A DNA stretch of 32,580 nucleotides from Synergistaceae bacterium (lineage in GTDB: Bacteria; Synergistota; Synergistia; Synergistales; Synergistaceae): contig JAISZL010000059.1 in the NCBI GenBank assembly GCA_031269245.1, forward strand, positions 1 to 32,580, given 5' to 3'. Shown here piece after piece: positions 7,503 through 14,693 of the stretch (position 1 is its first letter; every line of letters begins with the position of its first letter). A model generated the notes under the pieces. It worked only from the letters and a program-made list of their open reading frames with translations. It was not told the DNA's origin and did not search any database. A program made the position numbers and the translations under genes.

Positions 7503-7778
7503 CGACGCAGGGTTCCGCCCCATACCCGATTGAACTCAGGCTCCATAACGGACAGCATATCCAATAGCTCGGTCGGGGGAAACGAGTATGTCGGCGGGCT
7601 GGTGGGAGACAACAGAGGCAGGGTGACGTCAGGGGCCGCGAACGGAAGCGTCGTGGGAAAAGGCCGGTACGTCGATACGCTCGTCGGGCGCGGGGAAGAC
7701 GGTTCGGTCACAAACAGCATGGGGAACGCAAGGGTTTTGAAGGAAGAGCGGACGGGTTTGGGAGATAGAATGTCCTGA
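7503..7778 (+). pseudogene. GLUG-repeat surface protein remnant
   Basis: An open stretch continuing in the same frame after the TGA of the binding-protein gene. It encodes two GLUG-like units: NEYVGGLVGDNRG followed by VTSGAANGSVVG, then RYVDTLVGRGEDG followed by VTNSMGNARV. GLUG motifs (YVGGLVGxNxG...NxxATGxV) occur in tandem in large secreted adhesins. Here only about two units remain, the first candidate start (TTG 7530) has no Shine-Dalgarno, and there is no signal peptide. It is best read as a leftover of a degraded adhesin gene. Continuity with the upstream frame is probably accidental. Confidence 0.6.
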
Positions 7779-7910
7779 ATTTCAGTTTACGCGGTTTCCC
7801 GGTCATTTGCGATGCCGCGCGTCGCGTTCTCATGCCCTGAATCACCCCGGCGCGTTCCCTGCCGGGTGCGGGCGGCGCCTGCGGCCTACGTCCTGGACTA
7901 CTTTAAAAAT

Positions 7911-7939
7911 TTGACATCTTTTGAAACGAGTGGTAATAT
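7911..7939 (+). promoter_or_regulatory. Near-consensus sigma-70 promoter of the por operon
   Basis: TTGACA (7911-7916), 17-bp spacer, TAATAT (7934-7939). The predicted transcript starts near 7946, about 24 bases before the leader ORF. This is one of the strongest promoters visible in the window. A hairpin CACCCCGGC/GCCGGGTG (about 7846-7871) lies upstream. Confidence 0.8.
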
Positions 7940-7969
7940 CAAAGAGATTTCGGGAGAGGGAGGATCGTC

Positions 7970-8053
7970 ATGTCAATCAGGCACAGCAGGGCACAGCAGG
8001 GCATAATAATAATTATTGGCAGCGCGGCTCCCCCTCGCGGGATCGGCGTTTAG
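7970..8053 (+). CDS. Leader peptide with Ile5 run (por operon attenuator)
   Basis: 27 codons, ATG 7970 to TAG 8051. It has a strong Shine-Dalgarno AGGGAGG (7957-7963) at six-base spacing and lies directly downstream of a near-consensus promoter. The peptide begins MSIRHSRAQQG, then five consecutive isoleucines (codons ATA ATA ATA ATT ATT, 8003-8017), then GSAAPPRGIGV; 7 of 27 residues are Ile. Its stop precedes an intrinsic terminator and a competing hairpin. This is the classical arrangement of an amino-acid leader peptide (as in ilv, leu and his leaders). Ribosome stalling at the Ile codons should prevent termination and allow por transcription. Small, so codon statistics cannot prove it; the positions of all elements together make it convincing. 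Confidence 0.72.
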   Translation: MSIRHSRAQQGIIIIIGSAAPPRGIGV

Positions 8054-8083
8054 CGCCGTTTACAGAGCGAGCGGATTGGAGCC
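8026..8083 (+). promoter_or_regulatory. Candidate antiterminator pairing
   Basis: GGCTCC (8026-8031) can pair with GGAGCC (8078-8083), and CTCGC (8034-8038) with GCGAG (8067-8071). The inner loop holds a small hairpin CGGCG/CGCCG (8044-8058) around the leader stop codon. This pairing uses the left arm of the terminator and therefore excludes it. A ribosome held at the first Ile codon would leave 8026-8038 free; a ribosome at the stop would cover part of it. Read by eye, no folding energy computed. Confidence 0.55.
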
Positions 8084-8113
8084 CTTCGAAGTGAGAGGGG
8101 CTCCAATTTTTTT
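8075..8113 (+). terminator. Intrinsic terminator inside the por leader (attenuator)
   Basis: A perfect 10-bp stem ATTGGAGCCC (8075-8084) / GGGCTCCAAT (8098-8107) with a 13-base loop, followed by a run of seven T (8107-8113). It stands between the promoter and the first structural gene (8151), so it must be conditional. Confidence 0.85.
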
Positions 8114-8150
8114 GTCTGATTCATAATTTTTCGAGGAGGGGAACAAATAT

Positions 8151-8735
8151 ATGGTTAGCGCAATGGACGGCACAATAGAGGTGCGGTGGCACGGAAGAGG
8201 AGGGCAGGGGGCGAAGAGCGCCTCGGCCGTCCTGGCCGAGGTTCTGTTCCACGAGGGCAAGTACGTGCAGAGCTTCCCGGAGTACGGGGCGGAGCGGCAG
8301 GGCGCGCCGATACGGGCGTACAACAGGGTGTCCAACAGGCCGATACGGCGCCGTTGCGGGGTCGAGAACCCCAACATAGTGGTGGTGGTGGACCCGACGA
8401 TGATCGAGAGCGCGAACCCCAGCGAGGGCTGCGCGGACGACGCTATATACCTCGTCAACACCGCGCTTGACGCCGGCGATCTTCGCCGCAGGCTCAAGAT
8501 ATCCGATTCGGCCAGGGTGCTGGCGGTCGACGCCACCAAGATAACGATAGAGGAGCTGGGGCAGAACAGGCCCAACGCGCCGATCCTGGGCGCCCTCTCC
8601 CGCGTATTCGCCGACGTCCCCGCCGAGGTTTTCGCGGACCACTTCACGAGGAAGATGAAATCCCTCCCGCCGAAAGCGCTCGAAGCGAACCGGCGGGCCA
8701 TCATGCGCGGCCGCGCGGAGGCGACGCTGGCATGA
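8151..8735 (+). CDS. porC: 2-oxoacid:ferredoxin oxidoreductase, gamma subunit
   Basis: 194 residues; ATG 8151 is preceded by GAGGAGGGG. The family signature RWHGRGGQGAKSASAVLAE is near the N-terminus, then SFPEYGAERQGAPIRAYNR, and NIVVVVDPTMIES. This is the gamma domain that in POR/VOR enzymes helps bind CoA. With the delta, alpha and beta subunits it forms the enzyme that oxidatively decarboxylates a 2-oxoacid to acyl-CoA, CO2 and reduced ferredoxin, or runs in reverse. The sequence resembles pyruvate-type (porG/porC) gammas, but 2-oxoisovalerate enzymes share very similar gammas, so substrate is open. First structural gene of the operon, after the Ile leader; its stop overlaps the next start (ATGA). 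Confidence 0.9.
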   Translation: MVSAMDGTIEVRWHGRGGQGAKSASAVLAEVLFHEGKYVQSFPEYGAERQGAPIRAYNRVSNRPIRRRCGVENPNIVVVVDPTMIESANPSEGCADDAIYLVNTALDAGDLRRRLKISDSARVLAVDATKITIEELGQNRPNAPILGALSRVFADVPAEVFADHFTRKMKSLPPKALEANRRAIMRGRAEATLA

Positions 8736-9130
8736 GCCGGGTCAAGGGGGGCGTGAGTTGGAGGAGAGTACCGCCTGGCACCATTTCGTTCGGCGCATCG
8801 GCGATGGAGGTCGAGACTGGGCTGTGGCGCAGCATGAGGCCGGTTCTGGACCGGGAGAAGTGCGTCTCCTGCCTCAAGTGCTGGGTCCAGTGCCCCGACG
8901 CGTCCGTAGTGGTTGACGAAAGCGCCCGCGTCGTAGGCATAAACGAGTACTTCTGCAAGGGTTGCGGCGTGTGCCGGGCCGTGTGCCCGGTCGGGGCGAT
9001 AACGATGCGCCCGGAGTCGGACTTCATTGAGTGCGGCGCGCCGGAATGCCGCGGCGAGGGTTCGCCGGATGAGGCGGGTACTCGTGTGCTCAAGCCTGGA
9101 ATGGTGGGTGAGTTGGTTGGATTGCGGTGA
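8732..9130 (+). CDS. porD: 2-oxoacid:ferredoxin oxidoreductase, delta subunit (2x[4Fe-4S])
   Basis: 132 residues, start ATG 8732 overlapping the gamma stop by four bases. It contains two ferredoxin-type cluster motifs: CVSCLKCWVQCPD and CKGCGVCRAVCPVGAI. The N-terminal WRRVPPGTISFGASA is typical of por delta subunits. It carries electrons from the thiamine-diphosphate site to external ferredoxin. The C-terminal ~25 residues after the second cluster (ECRGEGSPDEAGTR onward) look like a lineage extension; the family is usually about 100 residues. Confidence 0.92.
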   Translation: MSRVKGGVSWRRVPPGTISFGASAMEVETGLWRSMRPVLDREKCVSCLKCWVQCPDASVVVDESARVVGINEYFCKGCGVCRAVCPVGAITMRPESDFIECGAPECRGEGSPDEAGTRVLKPGMVGELVGLR

Positions 9131-9173
9131 CGAGCGCGCCGCGCCGGGCAGGGGCAGATGCGGGCGAATAGAG

Positions 9174-10340
9174 ATGACCTCCGGCAACCTGGCCTTCGCC
9201 GAGGCGATGAGGCAGATCAACCCTGACGTGGTCGCGGCGTACCCGATAACGCCGTCCACGGAGATACCGATGCGCTTCGCGGAGTACGTCGCCAACGGCG
9301 AGGTTGACACGAGATATGTAGCGGTCGAGAGCGAGCACTCGGCGATAACGGCCTGCGTGGGGGCCTCCGTGGCCGGAGGGCGGGTCATGACCGCGTCGTC
9401 GGCCAACGGGGTGGCCTTGATGCACGAAATTTTCCCGATAGCGGCCTCGTTCAGGGCGCCCATAGTGTTCGGGCTCGTCAACAGGAGCTTGGGAGCGCCG
9501 GTCAACATCCACTGCGACCACTCCGACAGTATGCCGGAGCGGGACTCTGGATGGGTGCAGATATACTGCGAGGACGCGCAGGAGGTGTACGACACCGTGA
9601 TGCTCTCCGTCCGCTTGGCCGAGCACCCCGACGTGCTGACCCCGGTGTTCGTCTGCCAAGACGGCTTCATAACGAGTCACTGCTACGAGCCGGTGGAGTT
9701 TCTCTCCGACGAGGCGGTGAGGAGTTTCGTGGGGGCGCGCGAACCGCGCTACCCCCTGCTTGACGTCGAGAACCCCGTGTCATACGGCTCTTTCACGATG
9801 TCCGAGTACTACTTCGAGATCAAGAGGAACCAGATAGAGGGGCTGAACCACGTACAGCGCGTTTACGGAAAACTTTCGAGCGAGTATTTCGCGCTCTCCG
9901 GGCGGGAGTATCCGGTGATCGACCGCTACATGTCGGACGATGCGGATTACGTGGCGGTGATAATGTCGTCGGCCGCCGGCGTCGTGAAGGACGTTGTGGA
10001 CGACCTGCGCGGGGACGGCGTCCGCGCCGGCTGCATACGGGTCAGGATGTACAGGCCGTTCCCGGCGATGGAGCTCAGGGAGGCGCTGCGCGGGAAGAAG
10101 TGCGTTGCCGTGCTCGACAGGAGCGCTTCCCCGGGCGGTACGGCGCCGCTCGCGGCCGAGGTCAAGTCCGCGCTCTACATGCAGCCGGACAGGACGCCGG
10201 TGTTCGACTACATCTTCGGCCTTGGCGGACGGGACTTCTTCCCCAGCGACGCCCTGCGCGTCTTTCAGGACATGATGGAATTCCGTTACGAGGACGGCGC
10301 GCGCTACATAGGGCTTTTGGAGGAGGATGATCAGGAATGA
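9174..10340 (+). CDS. porA: 2-oxoacid:ferredoxin oxidoreductase, alpha subunit
   Basis: 388 residues from ATG 9174 (MTSGNLAFAEAM), where homology begins. The frame is open further upstream but overlaps porD in unrelated sequence. Key motifs: VVAAYPITPSTEIP, VAVESEHSAITACVGASVAG, TASSANGVALMHEIFPIAA and CDHSDSMPERDSGWVQIY, then FVCQDGFITSH. C-terminal domain II includes DRSASPGGTAPLAAEVKSAL. Alpha forms the pyrimidine-binding half of the thiamine-diphosphate site with beta. The gap after porD is 43 bases with only a weak ribosome site. Substrate (pyruvate versus branched-chain 2-oxoacid) cannot be fixed by reading alone. Confidence 0.92.
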   Translation: MTSGNLAFAEAMRQINPDVVAAYPITPSTEIPMRFAEYVANGEVDTRYVAVESEHSAITACVGASVAGGRVMTASSANGVALMHEIFPIAASFRAPIVFGLVNRSLGAPVNIHCDHSDSMPERDSGWVQIYCEDAQEVYDTVMLSVRLAEHPDVLTPVFVCQDGFITSHCYEPVEFLSDEAVRSFVGAREPRYPLLDVENPVSYGSFTMSEYYFEIKRNQIEGLNHVQRVYGKLSSEYFALSGREYPVIDRYMSDDADYVAVIMSSAAGVVKDVVDDLRGDGVRAGCIRVRMYRPFPAMELREALRGKKCVAVLDRSASPGGTAPLAAEVKSALYMQPDRTPVFDYIFGLGGRDFFPSDALRVFQDMMEFRYEDGARYIGLLEEDDQE

Positions 10341-11293
10341 GCGGGGTTCGTCTCAAGGATCTTGCGGGCAGGAAAAACCCCCTCACCGAGGGGCATAGGA
10401 TGTGTCCCGGCTGCGGCTCGCCGACAGCGCTGAGGCAGGCCTTCATGGGGATTGATGACCCGGTGGTCGTTGTGGGCGCGACCGGCTGCATGGAGGTGTC
10501 TAGCACCGTGTATCCGTACAGCGCGTGGCGCGTCCCCTTCATGCACGTGGCGTTCGAGAACGCGGCGGCGGCCATCTCAGGGGTTGCGGCGGCCCACGAG
10601 GTACTCGCTCGGCGCGGCGCCGCGAGGAAAGATATAAAATTCGTCGCGTTCGGCGGCGACGGCGGGACGTACGACATCGGGCTCCAGGCGCTGTCGGGCG
10701 CGCTGGAGCGCGGGCACGACTTCACCTACATCTGTTACAACAACCAGGGCTACATGAACACCGGCGCGCAGAGGAGCGGCGCCACGCCCCGCGGCGCGAA
10801 CGCGACCACGTCGCCGGCCGGCAGGGTCCTCGGCGGCAAGCTCGAGCGCCCGAAGAACATGACCGAGATAGCGGCGGCCCACGATATCCCCTACGCGGCC
10901 CAGACTACGCTCCACAACCCCGCCGACCTGATCTCCAAGGTGCGGCGGGCCGTGGAGACGCCCGGCCCCGCGTTCGTGAACGTACTGACGCCGTGCGCCC
11001 TCTTCTGGAAGATAGAGCCGAGCGACCAGGTGAAGATCTGCTCCCTCGCCGCGGACACCAGATTCTGGCCCGTCTACGAGGTTATAGACGGCCGTCACGT
11101 CCTGTCGTACACGCCCAAGAACCCGAGGCCGCTGGAGGATTTTCTGCGGGCGCAGGGCCGCTACGCCCACCTCTTCAAGAAGGGGGAGGAGAGGGCCGAC
11201 CTGATAGCCCAGGCCCAGCGGGACGTAGACGAGGATTGGGAGAAGCTGCTTGGGAAGTGCTCGCGATCGGCTCTCACCTCAGCCTCTTCATAG
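10337..11293 (+). CDS. porB: 2-oxoacid:ferredoxin oxidoreductase, beta subunit (TPP-binding)
   Basis: 318 residues; start overlaps the alpha stop (ATGA). GHRMCPGCGSPTALRQAF and GATGCMEVSSTVYPYSAW supply cluster-binding cysteines. GDGGTYDIGLQAL (Asp108) with YNNQGYMNTGAQRSG is the thiamine-diphosphate/Mg motif. TPCALFWKI holds a further conserved Cys. It completes the heterotetramer encoded by porCDAB. The stop codon (11291-11293) lies 20 bases inside the 3' end of the opposing sdaA gene, so the two transcripts converge with no room for a terminator between them. Confidence 0.93.
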   Translation: MSGVRLKDLAGRKNPLTEGHRMCPGCGSPTALRQAFMGIDDPVVVVGATGCMEVSSTVYPYSAWRVPFMHVAFENAAAAISGVAAAHEVLARRGAARKDIKFVAFGGDGGTYDIGLQALSGALERGHDFTYICYNNQGYMNTGAQRSGATPRGANATTSPAGRVLGGKLERPKNMTEIAAAHDIPYAAQTTLHNPADLISKVRRAVETPGPAFVNVLTPCALFWKIEPSDQVKICSLAADTRFWPVYEVIDGRHVLSYTPKNPRPLEDFLRAQGRYAHLFKKGEERADLIAQAQRDVDEDWEKLLGKCSRSALTSASS

Positions 11294-12797
11294 CCAGGGC
11301 GGACGGGCAGAGCGACAGGCCGCCCAGCGATGTGCAGCGGAGTTCTGGGGGGAGCATTTTGCCGACCGCGTACACGGCGTCTATCGTCTCGTCCAGAGGG
11401 ATGCCGTTCTCGTAGCCGCACATCGCGAGAGCCGCGTTGACGAACGCGCCTCCGGCCGCGGACGCGTTGCGGGTGTGGCAGGGTATCTCCACTATGCCCT
11501 GCACGGGATCGCAGACTGATCCCATCGTGTTCTGGAACGATATCGCGGCGGCGTCGAGCGTCTGGCGCGCGGTTCCCCCCGCGGCCTCCACGCACGCGGC
11601 GGAGGCCATCGCCCCGCCGGCGCCTATCTCGACCTGGCAACCCGCGACCTCGGCGGCGAACGTCGCCCTCGCGTCGAGTATCAGGCCGACGGCGCCAGCC
11701 GCCCACAGTGCCATGCACGTCTCATCCTCCGACAGACCAAGCTCCTCCTCCAGCGTTATGACCACTCCTGGAAGGGTGCCGGCCGCCCCGCCGGTTGGCG
11801 CGGCGCAGACCACGTCCATGCCGCCGTTCGCGTGCATCACCGCCATCGCCCGCGCCGCCGCCCTGACGTTCATGCCCCAAAACGGGCTCGATTTGCCGAT
11901 TTCCCATATCTTGCCCGCCGTTGGGCGCAGCAGTTGCATCGATACGTCCAGCCGGCCGTCTAGCGCACGCTCGCAGGCGCGCTTCATCACGGCGTATCGG
12001 CGCTTCATCTCGTCCATGGCCTCCGCTCGCTCCATGCCGAGCAGGCGGCGTTCGTATTCGAGCGCCGCCTCTCCGATGGAGACGTGCCTCCCTTCCGCGC
12101 AGCGCAGCAACTCCGAGGCGCTCCCAAAGAGCGGCTCGCCGCGAAGCGGGAAGAAGACGGGGCGCGCCACGCGCGGGCGCAGACCCAGTTTTCTGAGGCC
12201 GTCCAGCGTCCCCACGTCAGGGGGCTCGCAACCCTGTGACACTAGAAGGCATCCGCCATCCAGCTCGAACGCCTCCAGCTTGCCGCGAGGGGCCAGGAGC
12301 CCTCTCGCTTCCTCGCGCTCCCATACGCAGTCCGCCATCACTACCCACGAGTCCCCCCGGAGGTCTACGCTCCTGCCGTCGACCTCCGATATCACTACCG
12401 ACCCGCCGCCTATGGACGCGCCGGTGACCGTGTGAGCCGAGCTGTCCCCGCTCATCTCGATGCGCACCCAGTTCGGATGGTTCGCCTCCGGGAACGAGCC
12501 GACGAAAAATCTCACGTCGCAGGAGGCGCGGCGAGCGGCCTCCCGCGCGTCGTGGAAATCGTCACCCAGCAGCGGAAGGTCCAGCAGCCCGGTTATGAAC
12601 GCCTTGTCGCTCCCCTGCTCCGCGTAGACCTTGCCATACGAGCCGTTCTCGTCGAAGCGGATCGACGCGCGGGGCGGCGTCCCCCCGAATATGTCGCGGG
12701 CCATGCGCCCTATATGGTAAGAGGCGGCGGTGTGGGAGCTGGAAGGACCCCTCATCACGGGGCCTAGTACGCCGTTGAACACGCTCGCGGTTTTCAT
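11274..12797 (-). CDS. sdaA: L-serine dehydratase, iron-sulfur dependent, single chain
   Basis: 507 residues from ATG 12797 (MKTASVFNGV), with GGAGG eleven bases upstream; the in-frame TTG 12815 overlaps that site. The N-terminal beta domain has GPSSSHTAASYHIGRMARDI and TVTGASIGGG. The C-terminal alpha domain has the cysteines expected to hold the [4Fe-4S] cluster (VVCAAPTGGAAGTLPG, ASAACVEAAGG, GSVCDPVQGIVEIPCHTRNA). It converts L-serine to pyruvate and ammonia, feeding the neighbouring 2-oxoacid oxidoreductase. No ACT domain is visible between the halves, as in the E. coli single-chain type. Two TATAAT-like boxes on the minus strand (12935-12940, 13014-13019) could be its -10 elements. Confidence 0.93.
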   Translation of the reverse strand: MKTASVFNGVLGPVMRGPSSSHTAASYHIGRMARDIFGGTPPRASIRFDENGSYGKVYAEQGSDKAFITGLLDLPLLGDDFHDAREAARRASCDVRFFVGSFPEANHPNWVRIEMSGDSSAHTVTGASIGGGSVVISEVDGRSVDLRGDSWVVMADCVWEREEARGLLAPRGKLEAFELDGGCLLVSQGCEPPDVGTLDGLRKLGLRPRVARPVFFPLRGEPLFGSASELLRCAEGRHVSIGEAALEYERRLLGMERAEAMDEMKRRYAVMKRACERALDGRLDVSMQLLRPTAGKIWEIGKSSPFWGMNVRAAARAMAVMHANGGMDVVCAAPTGGAAGTLPGVVITLEEELGLSEDETCMALWAAGAVGLILDARATFAAEVAGCQVEIGAGGAMASAACVEAAGGTARQTLDAAAISFQNTMGSVCDPVQGIVEIPCHTRNASAAGGAFVNAALAMCGYENGIPLDETIDAVYAVGKMLPPELRCTSLGGLSLCPSALAMKRLR

Positions 12798-13045
12798 CGT
12801 GGTATCATCCTCCAAAATTATGCGGTTCGACTGGCTGTTTCCCAGGGTTTGCTTATATCTCCGGCGCGTCGCGCGCTTGTCCCGCGCCCGTTCTCTCCGC
12901 GGTGACTCAGCGTTAGGCCAGCGTTCACCGCATTATTATAAAGCATATCGCGGGGCGGGCCCAGCCTCTACGCATATATTCGAATCATTATGAGTTGCCG
13001 CCTCGCGCCGAATATTATAAACTTGACCGCAAGCCGGACATAATT
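12798..13045. other. Intergenic region between divergent sdaA and proS
   Basis: No credible gene. Two minus-strand TATAAT boxes (12935-12940 and 13014-13019) face sdaA; neither has a good -35. No T-box motif ahead of proS. The remainder up to 13144 is a dispersed repeat described separately. Confidence 0.5.
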
Positions 13046-13144
13046 GATACCGATTCGCGATCAACGGGCTGTTTTTGATGCGGCTGAAGCGGTCCTTCAA
13101 ACCCGCTTTAACGCTTCACCCTTTAGGCCTTTGATTTCAAATTT
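13046..13144 (+). repeat. Dispersed repeat, copy 1
   Basis: One of three related copies (others at 18166-18249 and 24212-24310). Landmarks: TCGCGATCAA, GGGCTGTTTTTGATGCGGCT, TTCAAACC, ACGCTTCACCCTTTAGG, TTTGATTTCAAA. An internal dyad AAGCGG-n10-CCGCTT and the palindrome TTTGATTTCAAA could fold. It ends about 56 bases before the proS start and lies in the same orientation as proS. Confidence 0.85.
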
Positions 13145-13200
13145 GTATGAGATAATCAAGCCGGTAGTCGATCGAGACGACGGCTAATGGAGGAATGCAG

Positions 13201-14649
13201 GTGGCAAAGAATATCGCATCCAGGGAATCGAATTTTTCGCAGTGGTACCTCGACGTCATCAAGGCTGCCCAACTGGCCGACTACGCCCCGGTGCGCGGAT
13301 GCATGGTGGTCCGCCCCAACGGCTACGGGATATGGGAGAACATCCAGTCGGCCTTCGACAGGGCTTTCAAGGAGACCGGACACGTGAACGCGTACTTCCC
13401 GCTGCTCATACCGAACTCGTTCATGGAGCGTGAGGCGCAGCACGTGGAGGGTTTTGCCCCCGAGTGCGCGGTGGTCACGCACGCCGGCGGGGAGGAGCTG
13501 GAGGAGCCATACGTCATACGCCCGACCTCCGAGACCGTCATCGGCCACATGTACAGCCAGTGGGTGCAGTCGTGGCGCGACCTGCCTATACTCATCAATC
13601 AATGGTGCAGCGTCGTCCGGTGGGAGAAGCGCCCCAGGCTCTTCCTCCGCACCTCGGAGTTCCTATGGCAGGAGGGGCACACCGCCCACGCGACCCGCGA
13701 GGAGGCGATAGCCGAGACGTTCCGGATGCTGGACGTCTACCAGAGGATAATGAACGACCACCTCGCACTGCCCGTTCTTTACGGCGAGAAGTCCGAGAAC
13801 GAGCGCTTCCCCGGCGCCGACAACACGTACTCGTGCGAGGCCATGATGGGCGACAGAAAGGCGCTTCAGGCCGGGACCAGCCACTTCCTAGGGCAGAACT
13901 TCGCGCGCGCGTTCGACATATCGTTCCAGAACAGGAACGGCGAGACGGAATTCGCGTGGACAACGAGCTGGGGCGTGTCGACACGCCTGATCGGCGCCAT
14001 CATAATGACACACTCTGACGACGATGGGCTCGTCCTCCCCCCCAGGATCGCCCCGGTCAAGGCGGCCGTCATACCGATCTCGAAGGACGAGGACAGGATC
14101 AGGGACGCACTGGAGCCGGCGGCGGACGGCATCGCGCGCGGTCTGAACGAGACACTGGGCGGCGTCTGCGCTCAGGTGGACAGACAGTATCACATGCGCC
14201 CGGCCGACAGGTTCTTCACTCACCTCCAGCGCGGCGTGCCCATCCGCATCGAACTGGGGGAGAGGGAGCACGAGGAGCGCGCGGTGACCGTCGTCCGCAG
14301 GGACACCGCGGAGAGGGATCGGGTGCCGCTGGGCTCGCTGAACGACCACGTGAGGGCGCTGCTGGCGGATATCCAGAGGAACCTTTACGACAGGGCCAAG
14401 GCGTTTCGAGACGACAACACGCGGGAGGTGTCGTCGAGGACGGAGCTGAAGGAGTTCTTCGCCAAGGATTCGCGGGGCGGATTCGCAAAGGCGTGCTTCG
14501 CGGGGTCGTCCGACGACGAACGCGATATAAAGGACATAACGGGTGGGGCGACCATACGCTGTATGCCACTCGACGACGAGACGAGGGGCAAATGCATCTG
14601 CACCGGCGCGCCCGACGCCAGAAGAGCCATATTCGCGAAGGCGTATTGA
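13201..14649 (+). CDS. proS: Prolyl-tRNA synthetase, archaeal/eukaryal-type
   Basis: 482 residues from GTG 13201 (MAKNIASRESNFSQWYLDV), because GGAGG at 13189-13193 is at ideal spacing; the ATG at 13195 is only one base from it. Class II core: RPNGYGIWENIQ, YVIRPTSETVIGHMY, motif 2 RWEKRPRLFLRTSEFLWQEGHTAHAT, motif 3 SWGVSTRLIGAIIM. An anticodon-binding domain follows, with HMRPADRFFTHLQRGVPIRI. The C-terminal domain ends with FAKAY. Of the zinc cysteines of archaeal members only some remain (GKCICTG), as in many bacterial short-type enzymes. Charges tRNA-Pro. A strong bidirectional terminator follows. Confidence 0.95.
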   Translation: MAKNIASRESNFSQWYLDVIKAAQLADYAPVRGCMVVRPNGYGIWENIQSAFDRAFKETGHVNAYFPLLIPNSFMEREAQHVEGFAPECAVVTHAGGEELEEPYVIRPTSETVIGHMYSQWVQSWRDLPILINQWCSVVRWEKRPRLFLRTSEFLWQEGHTAHATREEAIAETFRMLDVYQRIMNDHLALPVLYGEKSENERFPGADNTYSCEAMMGDRKALQAGTSHFLGQNFARAFDISFQNRNGETEFAWTTSWGVSTRLIGAIIMTHSDDDGLVLPPRIAPVKAAVIPISKDEDRIRDALEPAADGIARGLNETLGGVCAQVDRQYHMRPADRFFTHLQRGVPIRIELGEREHEERAVTVVRRDTAERDRVPLGSLNDHVRALLADIQRNLYDRAKAFRDDNTREVSSRTELKEFFAKDSRGGFAKACFAGSSDDERDIKDITGGATIRCMPLDDETRGKCICTGAPDARRAIFAKAY

Positions 14650-14654
14650 TAAAA

Positions 14655-14693
14655 AAGGCAGGAGCGCGGGGCGGAGTCCCGCGCTCCTGCCTT
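14655..14693. terminator. Bidirectional intrinsic terminator
   Basis: 16-base arms AAGGCAGGAGCGCGGG (14655-14670) and CCCGCGCTCCTGCCTT (14678-14693) around a 7-base loop. A-rich on the left and TTTAT on the right, it serves both proS (+) and the convergent hydrogenase-like gene (-), whose stop codon begins at its edge. Confidence 0.9.

Noticed and set aside
7812-8006. 64-codon plus-strand ORF over the por promoter region
   Set aside because: No Shine-Dalgarno, out of frame with the leader ORF, and spans the -35/-10 elements.
8060-9670. 536-codon minus-strand frame opposite porC/porD/porA
   Set aside because: Antisense shadow of porCDA; also crosses the leader terminator.
12730-13045. Small plus-strand ORF and a possible T-box ahead of proS
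   Set aside because: The ORF overlaps the sdaA start without a ribosome site, and no T-box consensus or specifier hairpin was found.
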